From positions 62,001-126,000 of the forward strand of contig NZ_BMVB01000010.1 of assembly GCF_014650495.1 (NCBI RefSeq): 64,000 nt of DNA. Direction: 5' to 3'. Shown piece after piece: positions 1 to 7,698 of the stretch (positions are counted from its first letter, which is position 1; every line of letters begins with the position of its first letter). The position numbers and the translations under genes were made by a program. Origin of the DNA: Streptomyces cinnamoneus (GTDB lineage Bacteria > Actinomycetota > Actinomycetes > Streptomycetales > Streptomycetaceae). The notes under the pieces are model-generated. The model saw only the letters and a program-made list of their open reading frames with translations, had not been told where the DNA came from and made no database searches.

Positions 1-1
1 C

Positions 2-1207
2 ATGGGCGTGGGCCTGGTGACGGCCGTCGGCAACCACACGGCCGCGGCCGCCGCCCGCGCCGAGGCGGCGTCCCGGGACGGCGCCGGGGACATCCGGGCC
101 ATCGTGCGGGCCGGCACGGCCGTGGCCACCCTGGCGGGCATCGCCGGGGCCGTTCTCCTGGCCGCCGTCGGCCAGTGCCTGCCCCTGCTCGGCCAGGACG
201 CGGACGTCGCCCACCGGGCCCGGGCCGTGCTCCTGGCCCTCGCGCCCGGCCTGCTGCCCTGCCTGTGGTTCCAGGCGGTGCGCCAGTTCACCGTCGGCAT
301 GCGCCGCCCCCGGGCGCTGCTGCGCATCACCCTCGCCTCCGTGGCCGTCAACGCGGCCCTGAACTGGGCGTTCATCCACGGCGCCGGGGGCCTGCCCCGG
401 CTCGGCCTCACCGGCATCGGCGTCGCCACGTCCGTGGTGCACCTGCTGTCCTTCGCCGCGCTGTACGCCTCGGCCCGGCGGGACGCCGAGCTCGCCCCCC
501 TGCTGAGTGCCAACCCCCTGCGGGCCGGCCGTGCCGAGGTGCGCCGGCTGCTCGCCCTGGGCACCCCGATCGCCGCCACCTACGGCTCGGAGGCCGGCTT
601 CTTCTCCCTCACCGCCCTGATGGCCGGCTCCTTCGGCAGCGCGGCGCTCGCCGCCCACACCGCCGTCAACCAGCTCGTCTACATCGTCTTCCAGGTGGCC
701 GTGGGCCTCTCCCACGCCGCCTCCGTCAACGTCAGCCGGGAGCTGGCCCTGGGCGACGTCCCGGCCGCCCGGCGCCTGCGGAACACCGCCCTGGCCTGCG
801 CCGCCACCGCGATGACCGTCGTCGGCGCCGGCTATCTCGCCTTCCCCGCCCTGTTCCTGCGCCCGTTCCTCGGCGCCGGCGACGACGCGGCCCTGTCGGT
901 GGCCACCCGGCTGCTGGCCGTCGTCGCCGTCCTGCAGTTCTTCGACTGCGCCCAGAACATCGGCGTCGGCCTGCTGCGGGGCCTGGAGGACACCAAGGGC
1001 GGCTTCCGCCTCACCCTCGTCGGCTACTGGCTCGTCGGGCTGCCCGCGGTCCTGCTGTTCGGCTACGCGGCCGGCCTGCACACCCTCGGCATCTGGCTCG
1101 GCCTCCTGACCGGCCTGGCGAGCACGGCCGCACTGCTGCTGCGCCGCTACGACGCCGGGCTGCGCGCCCACCGCACCCGGATAATTGGATTCCAGGAATC
1201 CAATTAG
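2..1207 (+). CDS. MATE family efflux transporter, 5' end cut by window
   Basis: Multidrug/toxin extrusion (MATE) antiporter of the inner membrane, expected to export organic cations by Na+ or H+ exchange. The 401 visible residues hold about ten hydrophobic segments in the two-lobe MATE pattern. The first visible residues look like the end of a TM2-type segment rather than an N-terminus, so the real start lies left of the window (whole MATE proteins are about 450 residues). The last eight codons and the stop are built from the NsrR operator described separately. The gene is upstream of and co-directional with nsrR. Substrate unknown. Confidence 0.85.
   Translation: MGVGLVTAVGNHTAAAAARAEAASRDGAGDIRAIVRAGTAVATLAGIAGAVLLAAVGQCLPLLGQDADVAHRARAVLLALAPGLLPCLWFQAVRQFTVGMRRPRALLRITLASVAVNAALNWAFIHGAGGLPRLGLTGIGVATSVVHLLSFAALYASARRDAELAPLLSANPLRAGRAEVRRLLALGTPIAATYGSEAGFFSLTALMAGSFGSAALAAHTAVNQLVYIVFQVAVGLSHAASVNVSRELALGDVPAARRLRNTALACAATAMTVVGAGYLAFPALFLRPFLGAGDDAALSVATRLLAVVAVLQFFDCAQNIGVGLLRGLEDTKGGFRLTLVGYWLVGLPAVLLFGYAAGLHTLGIWLGLLTGLASTAALLLRRYDAGLRAHRTRIIGFQESN
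1183..1205 (+). promoter_or_regulatory. NsrR operator upstream of nsrR (perfect 11-1-11 palindrome)
   Basis: AATTGGATTCC (1183-1193), central A (1194), then GGAATCCAATT (1195-1205): a perfect inverted repeat of two 11-nt arms with a 1-nt centre. This is the geometry known for Streptomyces NsrR sites. It overlaps the stop codon of the MATE gene and the predicted -35 of nsrR, which implies autoregulation. That NsrR binds it is inferred. Confidence 0.85.
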
Positions 1208-1214
1208 TTACGGT
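1185..1214 (+). promoter_or_regulatory. Probable leaderless nsrR promoter
   Basis: -35-like TTGGAT (1185-1190), 18-nt spacer, -10 TACGGT (1209-1214), then six bases before the GTG at 1221. This spacing puts +1 at the start codon, and no ribosome-binding site precedes it. The -35 lies inside the NsrR palindrome, so binding would block polymerase. Confidence 0.55.
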
Positions 1215-1220
1215 GGCGCC

Positions 1221-1667
1221 GTGCGACTCACCAAGAGCACCGACATCGCGCTGCGCATCGCCATGCGCCTGGCCGTGGAGGATCCCACCGCCGCGGCGCC
1301 GACCACCCGCGAGGTGGCCGACGCCGTCGGCGTGCCCTACACCCACGCGGCCAAGGTGGTCAGCCGGCTGCAGCACCTGGGGGTCGTCGAGGCCCGCCGG
1401 GGCCGCGGCGGCGGGCTCGCCCTCACCCCGGCCGGACGCCGGGGATCGGTCGGCCGCCTGGTGCGCGACCTCGAAGGCGCCGGCGACGTCGTCGGCTGCG
1501 AGGACGAGCCGCCCTGCCCGCTGCGCGGTGCGTGCCGGCTGCGCGGGGCGCTGCGCGACGCCCAGGAGGCGTTCTTCGCCGCGCTCGACCCGCTCACCGT
1601 CGAGGACCTGACGGGCCCTCCGACGGGCCCGGTCCTGCTGAGCCTGGGGACACGCCCGGGAAGCTGA
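1221..1667 (+). CDS. nsrR: NsrR, [4Fe-4S] nitric-oxide-sensing Rrf2-family repressor
   Basis: Cytoplasmic Rrf2-family repressor, 148 residues. Family knowledge: NsrR holds a [4Fe-4S] cluster that reacts with NO and releases DNA, derepressing flavohaemoglobin genes. With the GTG at 1221 as start, the cluster ligands fall at Asp8, Cys93, Cys99 and Cys105, the numbering known for Streptomyces coelicolor NsrR; this fixes both identity and start. An in-frame ATG at 1185 would shift this numbering and lies inside the operator. The N-terminal winged helix (about 10-70) is followed by the C-x5-C-x5-C loop. The palindrome upstream and the second site before hmpA show a compact NO-response unit. Confidence 0.96.
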   Translation: MRLTKSTDIALRIAMRLAVEDPTAAAPTTREVADAVGVPYTHAAKVVSRLQHLGVVEARRGRGGGLALTPAGRRGSVGRLVRDLEGAGDVVGCEDEPPCPLRGACRLRGALRDAQEAFFAALDPLTVEDLTGPPTGPVLLSLGTRPGS

Positions 1668-1702
1668 CCGATCCGGCCACCCGGTCCGTTCGCACCCCCA
1701 AA

Positions 1703-1725
1703 AATGCGAATCTCAGATACCAATT
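1703..1725 (+). promoter_or_regulatory. NsrR operator upstream of hmpA
   Basis: AATGCGAATCT (1703-1713), central C, AGATACCAATT (1715-1725). Eight of eleven positions are complementary, in the 11-1-11 layout of the nsrR site. It sits just before the GAGGAG ribosome-binding site (1727-1732) and the hmpA ATG, so it must overlap the promoter or transcription start. Confidence 0.75.
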
Positions 1726-1737
1726 TGAGGAGCGCCG

Positions 1738-2925
1738 ATGCTGTCCCCGAAGTCGACCGAGATCGTCCGCGCCACCCTGCCCGCCGTCGGCGGCGCGATC
1801 GGTGAGATCACGCCGCTCTTCTACGACAAGCTGTTCGCCGCCCGTCCGCAGCTGCTGCGCGACCTGTTCAACCGCGGCAACCAGGCCGAGGGCAGCCAGC
1901 AGCAGGCCCTCGCCGGCGCCGTCGCCGCCTTCGCCACCGCGCTCGTCGAGCACCCCGACGTCCGCCCCGACGCGATGCTCTCGCGCATCGCCCACAAGCA
2001 CGCCTCGCTCGGCATCAGCCGCGAGCAGTACCCGATCGTGCACGAGCACCTGTTCGCCGCCATCGCCGAGGTGCTGGGCGGCGCGGTCACGCCCGAGGTG
2101 GCCGCCGCCTGGGACGAGGTGTACTGGCTGATGGCCAACGCCCTCATCGCCGTCGAGGCCCGGCTGTACGCCGAGGCGGGCGCCCTGCACGGCGCCACCT
2201 GGCGGACCTACCGCGTCGTCGCCCGCCACCGGGAGACCGCGGACGTCGCCACCTTCGTCGTCCGCCCGGCCGACGGCCGCCCGCTGCCCGCCGCCCGGCC
2301 CGGCCAGTACGTCTCCGTGCAGGTCCCGCTGGCCGACGGCGCCCGGCAGATCCGCCAGTACAGCCTGTCCGGACTGCCGGAGGACGCCCTGCAGTTCTCC
2401 GTCAAGCGCGTCACCGGCGACCCGGCGGGCGAGGTCTCGGGCCACCTCCACGACCACGTGGACGTCGGCGACCCCCTGCTCGTCAGCCACCCCTTCGGCG
2501 ACGTCGTCCTGGACGACGGCGACGGCCCGCTGCTGCTCGCCTCGGCCGGCATCGGCTGCACCCCCATGACCGGCATGCTCGCCCACCTGGCCGCCACCGG
2601 CTCGTCCCGTCGCGTCGTCGTCGCGCACGCCGACCGCAGCGAGGCCACCCACGCCTTCCGCGCGGAGCTCGGCCAGCTCGTCGGCAAGCTCCCCGGCGCG
2701 GTCGCGCACGTCTGGTACGAGCAGCCGGAGGGCGACTGGCCCGCCGACCGCACCGGCTTCGCCGACCTCTCCCGCCTCGACGTTCCCGCCGGTACCACCG
2801 CCTACCTCTGCGGCCCCCTGCCCTTCCTGCGCGCCGCCCGTACCCAGCTCCTGGCCGCGGGCGTGGCGGCCGCGGACATCCACTACGAGGTCTTCGGCCC
2901 CGACCTGTGGCTGGGCGGCTCCTGA
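1738..2925 (+). CDS. hmpA: Flavohaemoglobin (nitric oxide dioxygenase)
   Basis: Cytoplasmic enzyme oxidising NO to nitrate with O2 and NAD(P)H. At 395 residues it matches the usual length. Domains: globin about 1-140, with B10 Tyr29 and the proximal haem His88 (in a K-H-A-S context); FAD-binding ferredoxin-reductase barrel about 155-260 (R-Q-Y-S-L-S motif); NAD-binding domain about 265-395 (ASAGIGCTP and CGPLPF motifs). GAGGAG at 1727-1732 precedes the ATG by five bases. NsrR is encoded upstream and a site for it overlaps the promoter region, so induction by NO is expected. The 3' end overlaps the convergent gluD by 43 bp. Confidence 0.96.
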   Translation: MLSPKSTEIVRATLPAVGGAIGEITPLFYDKLFAARPQLLRDLFNRGNQAEGSQQQALAGAVAAFATALVEHPDVRPDAMLSRIAHKHASLGISREQYPIVHEHLFAAIAEVLGGAVTPEVAAAWDEVYWLMANALIAVEARLYAEAGALHGATWRTYRVVARHRETADVATFVVRPADGRPLPAARPGQYVSVQVPLADGARQIRQYSLSGLPEDALQFSVKRVTGDPAGEVSGHLHDHVDVGDPLLVSHPFGDVVLDDGDGPLLLASAGIGCTPMTGMLAHLAATGSSRRVVVAHADRSEATHAFRAELGQLVGKLPGAVAHVWYEQPEGDWPADRTGFADLSRLDVPAGTTAYLCGPLPFLRAARTQLLAAGVAAADIHYEVFGPDLWLGGS

Positions 2926-3782
2926 AGCTGCTGCCCGGCGCCCGGCAGCAGCGGGCCCGGCTCCGCCGCGGCGACCTCCACCTTCCGGGTCTTCAGGCTG
3001 TGCCGCTGCCGCTTCGCCACCCAGGTGGCGAACCAGGACAGCAGCATGCACATGCCGATGTAGACCGGTGAGATGACCATGACGACGGGGATGAAGGGGA
3101 GGTCGTAGTCGAGGTTGCTGGCGATCAGCTTGCCCGCGTGGAGGAACTCCTCGTAGGTGATGAGGAAGCCGAGCGAGGTGTCCTTCAGGGCGACGACCAG
3201 CTGGCTGATGATGGCCGGCAGCATCGCGCGCACGGCCTGGGGGACCAGCACGTGGGTCATCACCTGGGTCTTGCCCATGCCCAGGGAGTAGGCCGCCTCG
3301 CGCTGGCCGCGGTCGACGGCGTTCACGCCCGTGCGGAAGACCTCGGCCAGCACCGAGCCGTTGTACAGGGTCAGCCCCGTGACCAGGGCCGGCAGCGGCT
3401 GGACCTTGAGGGCGACGAAGACGAAGAAGATCATGACCAGCACGGGCATCGCCCGGAAGAACTCCACCACGACCGTGGCCGCCCAGCGCAGCGCGGCGTG
3501 CTCGGAGAGCCGGCCGCAGGCGAGGACCCCGCCGAGGAGGAGGGAGAGCACGGCGGCGTAGGCGAACGCCTTGAGGGTGTTGCCGAGGCCGTGCAGGAGC
3601 AGCTCCTGGATGCCCTCGTACGCGAAGGGGTCCCACTTGGCCGCCGTGAACTGCCCGGTGTCGAAGAGGAGGTAGAGCGCCCAGGCGACGATCCCGAGGA
3701 TCACCACGGTGGCCAGCAGGCCGTAGAGGAGGTGGCGGCGGCGGGCCTGGGGGCCCGGGATGTCGTAGAGGGCGGTGGTCAT
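2883..3782 (-). CDS. gluD: Glutamate-type ABC transporter permease GluD
   Basis: Inner-membrane permease subunit (299 residues) of a polar amino acid importer of the HisM/GluD class. Five or six hydrophobic segments surround the EAA-type loop (E-A-A-Y-S-L-G-M-G at about 190), which contacts the ATPase. The start ATG at 3782 overlaps the gluC stop (ATGA). After the last membrane segment there is a charged, poorly conserved tail of about 40 residues that reads through the hmpA terminator region. Last gene of gluABCD. The glutamate assignment follows family and gene order; the ligand is not proven. Confidence 0.9.
   Translation of the reverse strand: MTTALYDIPGPQARRRHLLYGLLATVVILGIVAWALYLLFDTGQFTAAKWDPFAYEGIQELLLHGLGNTLKAFAYAAVLSLLLGGVLACGRLSEHAALRWAATVVVEFFRAMPVLVMIFFVFVALKVQPLPALVTGLTLYNGSVLAEVFRTGVNAVDRGQREAAYSLGMGKTQVMTHVLVPQAVRAMLPAIISQLVVALKDTSLGFLITYEEFLHAGKLIASNLDYDLPFIPVVMVISPVYIGMCMLLSWFATWVAKRQRHSLKTRKVEVAAAEPGPLLPGAGQQLQEPPSHRSGPKTS
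2927..2952 (+). terminator. Hairpin after hmpA
   Basis: GCTGCTGCC (2927-2935) pairs with GGCAGCAGC (2944-2952), a 9-bp stem with an 8-nt loop starting two bases after the hmpA stop. There is no U tract, as is common in Streptomyces. It lies inside the C-terminal codons of the convergent gluD. Confidence 0.55.
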
Positions 3783-4423
3783 CGGGCGATCCCCCAGCGC
3801 TTCTCCAGCACGTTGAAGACCGCGCTGATGGACAGGGTCACGAGCAGGTAGCCGACGGCGATCCAGACGAAGGACCAGATGATGCTGTAGCCCATCTCGT
3901 TGAGCGGCTTGTAGGTGCCCAGGAGCTCGGTGACGCTGAACGACCCGGCGATCGCCGAGTTCTTGGCGAGCGCGATCAGCGTCGAGCCGACGGGCGGGAT
4001 GACGGACCGGAACGCCTGGGGGAGGACGACGTCGCCGAGGGTCTGGGCGAAGGTCATGCCCAGGCTGCGGGCGGCCTCGCCCTGGCCGGTGGGCACGGTG
4101 TTGATGCCCGAGCGCAGCACCTCGCAGATGAAGGCGGAGGTGTAGCAGCCCAGGGCGAGGACCGCGAAGAGCTGGAAGGGCAGGACGATCCCGAAGCGCG
4201 GCAGCCCCAGCATCACCGCGAAGAACAGCAGGGTGAGCGGGGTGTTGCGCAGCACGGTCACCCACACCGTGCCGAAGACGCGCAGCGAGCCGACGGGCGC
4301 CACCCGGAACGAGGCCATGACGAAGCCGAGGACGAGCGCGAGCAGCGAGGCGTAGACGGTGAGCTCGATGGTGCCGAGCAGGCCCTCGCCGTAGAGGGAG
4401 AGGTTGTCGATGAGTACGTCCAC
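3779..4423 (-). CDS. gluC: Glutamate-type ABC transporter permease GluC
   Basis: Second permease subunit, 214 residues, with five membrane segments and the EAA loop (G-E-A-A-R-S-L-G-M at about 115). GTG start at 4423 with AGGAGG six bases upstream. It begins 11 bp after gluB and ends in a 4-bp ATGA overlap with gluD, so the two permeases are translationally coupled, as expected for a heterodimeric channel. Confidence 0.9.
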   Translation of the reverse strand: MDVLIDNLSLYGEGLLGTIELTVYASLLALVLGFVMASFRVAPVGSLRVFGTVWVTVLRNTPLTLLFFAVMLGLPRFGIVLPFQLFAVLALGCYTSAFICEVLRSGINTVPTGQGEAARSLGMTFAQTLGDVVLPQAFRSVIPPVGSTLIALAKNSAIAGSFSVTELLGTYKPLNEMGYSIIWSFVWIAVGYLLVTLSISAVFNVLEKRWGIAR

Positions 4424-4434
4424 GGAGGTCCTCC

Positions 4435-5334
4435 TCAGCCCGCCGGGTAGCGGTCGACGGGTGGCGGCTGCGGGGCGGGCACACCGGAGAGGCCCAGGGT
4501 CGCGTCGTAGGCCCTCTTCCAGTCGCCGTTCTTCTCGTGCGCCGCGAGGGCGTCGTCGAGGGCGAAGCGCAGTGCGGTGTCGCCGCGGGACACCCCGATG
4601 CCGTAGGGCTCCTTGGAGAAGGGCGCTCCCACCACCTTCAGCGCGTCGGGGGCCTTGGCCGCGAAGCCCATGAGGATGGTGTCGTCGGTGGTGACGGCGT
4701 CCACCTGGAGGCTGAGGAGGTTGTCCACGCAGATCGAGTAGGTGTCGTAGGCGACGGCGACGGCCTTGGGGTAGTCGCGCTGGATGCGCTGCAGCGGGGT
4801 GGAGCCGGCCGCCGAGCAGACCCGCTTGCCCGCCAGGTCCTGGGGGCCGTTGATGTCGTCCTCGTCCTTGCGGACCAGCAGCGACTGCCCGGCGATGTAG
4901 TACGGCCCGGCGAAGCCGACCTGCTTCTTGCGCAGGTCATTGATGGTGTAGGTGCCGACGTAGTAGTCGATCTGGCCGTTCTGCAGGGCGGTCTCGCGGT
5001 TGGCGGAGGCGATGGTGCGGAAGGAGATGGTCTTGGGGTCGAAGCCGAGCGAGGCGGACATCATCTTGGCGATCTCGATGTCGAAGCCGGAGTAGGTGCC
5101 GGTGGCGGGGTCCTTCTGGCCCAGGTAGGGCTGGTCCTCCTTGGCGCCGACCACGAGGTGGCCGCGGCGCTTGGCGGCCGTCCAGGTCGGGGAGTCCGGC
5201 AGCTGGAACCCGGTGGCGACGGGGTAGACCGGCAGCTGGTCGGGCTGGGGGCCCTTGACGGGCGGGCTGCCCTCCTTGCCGCATCCGGCGGTCAGCAGGG
5301 CGGCCAGGGCGAGCGCGGCGACGAGGCGTCTCAT
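4435..5334 (-). CDS. gluB: Glutamate-binding lipoprotein GluB (periplasmic-type solute-binding protein)
   Basis: Extracytoplasmic solute-binding protein anchored as a lipoprotein. A short basic n-region and hydrophobic h-region end in the lipobox L-T-A-G-C (Cys18 counted from the ATG at 5334). The SBP_bac_3 amino-acid-binding fold follows, with the typical G-F-D-I-E-I-A-K strand at about 85-92. An in-frame GTG at 5346 is an alternative start giving four more residues; the ATG gives the more normal signal peptide. It lies 16 bp after gluA and presents substrate to GluCD. Confidence 0.9.
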   Translation of the reverse strand: MRRLVAALALAALLTAGCGKEGSPPVKGPQPDQLPVYPVATGFQLPDSPTWTAAKRRGHLVVGAKEDQPYLGQKDPATGTYSGFDIEIAKMMSASLGFDPKTISFRTIASANRETALQNGQIDYYVGTYTINDLRKKQVGFAGPYYIAGQSLLVRKDEDDINGPQDLAGKRVCSAAGSTPLQRIQRDYPKAVAVAYDTYSICVDNLLSLQVDAVTTDDTILMGFAAKAPDALKVVGAPFSKEPYGIGVSRGDTALRFALDDALAAHEKNGDWKRAYDATLGLSGVPAPQPPPVDRYPAG

Positions 5335-5350
5335 GTGTGCCGTCACCCGC

Positions 5351-6094
<744 letters not shown>

Positions 6095-6225
6095 ACCCAG
6101 CCCTATCCACTCTCAGCTGTCTCGCAGTCGCCGCAAACTATCCGCATCGAAAACGGGACTTCCGTGCTGACACGCACACCTGTCGGGAATGGGCCGGATC
6201 GGAGCCGCAGAGGCCGCCATTTGCC

Positions 6226-6256
6226 CTAGGTACACAGACCGAGCCTGGGTACCTAG
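6226..6256. promoter_or_regulatory. Inverted repeat, candidate operator of the GntR regulator
   Basis: CTAGGTAC (6226-6233) and GTACCTAG (6249-6256) form perfect 8-nt inverted arms 15 bp apart, between gluA and the gntR gene and 48 bp before the gntR start. Each arm overlaps a smaller palindrome (CCTAGG, GGTACC). Autoregulation by the adjacent GntR/UTRA protein is inferred from position only. Confidence 0.5.
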
Positions 6257-6303
6257 CCTGTGGGGGGCCGGACGGGGGAAGCAGAGGGGGAAGGGAGCCC
6301 GGT

Positions 6304-7092
6304 GTGGGTGACAGCAGGCCCGTATACCTGCGCATCGCGGACGACCTGCGGCAACGGATCGACGAGGGCGCCCTGGTGGTCGGGGACCGCATCCCCTCCC
6401 GCTCCGAGCTCAAACGGGCCTACGAGGCCAGCGACCAGACCGTCGACCGCGCGGTCCGCGTCCTGAAGGCCGCCGGCTACGCCGAAGGACAGTTCGGCCG
6501 CGGCGTCTTCGTCGCCGACCGCGCCCCGCTCGGCACCCTGCTGCGCTCCACCGGCGCCGTCGACTCGCCCTTCGCCGCCAAGATCCGCGGCTACGCCGCG
6601 GGCGACGACGCGTCCCCGGCCGGCGCCGGCGACCGCGGGACGGCGCTGACGTGGGAGGCGTCCTCCAGCGAGACCCCCGCCCCCGCCGGCATCGCCGAAC
6701 GCCTGGGCATCGGCACGGGCGAGCCGGTGCTGTGCACCCAGTACGAGTACCTGGCCAACCGCCACCCTGTGCAGCTCGCCACCAGCTGGGAGCCCCTGAC
6801 CATCACCGAGGGCACCGACGTCGCCCTCCCCGAGCGCGGCCCCTACGCCCGGCGCGGGGTGCGCGGCCGGCTCGCCGCCATCGGCATCCGCGTCGTCCGG
6901 GCCCGCGAGCTCGTCGGCTCCCGCCCCGCCACCACCCCCGAGGCCGAGGCGCTCGGCTGCGCGGCCGGCCAGTGCGTCACCGTCGTCGAGCGCACCCACT
7001 TCGACGGCGAGGACCGCGCCGTGGAGACCTCCGACATCGTGGTCCGGGCCGACCGCTGGCGCCTGGAGTACACCATCGCCTTCACCAGCTGA
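6304..7092 (+). CDS. GntR-family transcriptional regulator (HutC/UTRA subfamily)
   Basis: Cytoplasmic regulator, 262 residues. The N-terminal GntR winged helix (about 5-72) contains the recognition region I-P-S-R-S-E-L and a degenerate second helix. The C-terminal UTRA ligand-binding domain (about 100-255) has the usual R-T-x-F and terminal R-W-R-L-E-Y-T-I features. GTG start with AAGGGAG (6291-6297) six bases upstream. Effector unknown; UTRA domains bind small metabolites such as phosphosugars or histidine derivatives. It is divergent from gluABCD, with an inverted repeat between, so control of glu uptake is possible but unproven. Confidence 0.88.
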   Translation: MGDSRPVYLRIADDLRQRIDEGALVVGDRIPSRSELKRAYEASDQTVDRAVRVLKAAGYAEGQFGRGVFVADRAPLGTLLRSTGAVDSPFAAKIRGYAAGDDASPAGAGDRGTALTWEASSSETPAPAGIAERLGIGTGEPVLCTQYEYLANRHPVQLATSWEPLTITEGTDVALPERGPYARRGVRGRLAAIGIRVVRARELVGSRPATTPEAEALGCAAGQCVTVVERTHFDGEDRAVETSDIVVRADRWRLEYTIAFTS

Positions 7093-7109
7093 CACCGCCC
7101 GGCGCCGGG

Positions 7110-7550
7110 TCAGTTCTCCGCGACCTCCGCGTAGAGCTGCGACAGCTCCGGGGCGCCGTCCGCCGCCCACGACTGGCCCGCCTCCACCACGTCGATCTCC
7201 CGGCCGCTGGCCAGCCGGACCACCGGCTGCCCGTCCGGCCAGATCCACCAGCCCGCGCCCGTGACCGTCCGGACGATGACCGTGCCCAGGTACAGGCCCG
7301 CGTCGTTACCGAGCCAGGGCACCAGTTCCGGGTCCTCACGCCAGCGCGGCTGCAGCTGGTCCAGCGCCTCCAGGGACGACGGCGAGTCGTCGAGTGCGAC
7401 TCCTGCCGACTGCGCGTGCGCACGGAGCAGTTCGCACTCCGACAGCAGCTCGGCCAGGCCCTCCGGCCCCCGGTCGGCCGTCTCGGGCAGCGCCACCCCG
7501 TGCGCCGGGCCGTGCCGCTTGCGCCAGCTGTCCAAGAAGGGAATGTTCAT
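7110..7550 (-). CDS. DUF6278-like conserved protein
   Basis: A 146-residue soluble protein without signal peptide or membrane segment. I recognise it as the conserved Streptomyces family DUF6278 (N-terminal I-P-F-L-D-S-W, central W-L-G-N-D-A-G-L-Y-L-G-T). No function is known. The ATG at 7550 is chosen because conservation begins there; the frame extends 60 residues upstream with no conserved content. Convergent with the GntR gene and divergent from the SGNH hydrolase. Confidence 0.72.
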   Translation of the reverse strand: MNIPFLDSWRKRHGPAHGVALPETADRGPEGLAELLSECELLRAHAQSAGVALDDSPSSLEALDQLQPRWREDPELVPWLGNDAGLYLGTVIVRTVTGAGWWIWPDGQPVVRLASGREIDVVEAGQSWAADGAPELSQLYAEVAEN

Positions 7551-7698
7551 ACTGGCCAGGATCTCACTCCCACGGATGGCCCCACCACAGGCGCGCTGCG
7601 CCCGACGTGGCCGGTTGGCCTCCTTGACGTCCCCCTGGCGCCTCCCTAGCTTCATCCCGCCACGTGCAGAGCGGGGAACGCTGGGAGGCATGACGCAC

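Noticed and set aside
1594..3636. 680-residue minus-strand frame antisense to nsrR and hmpA
   Set aside because: A high-GC shadow frame; nsrR and hmpA are secure, and no homology-like motifs are visible.
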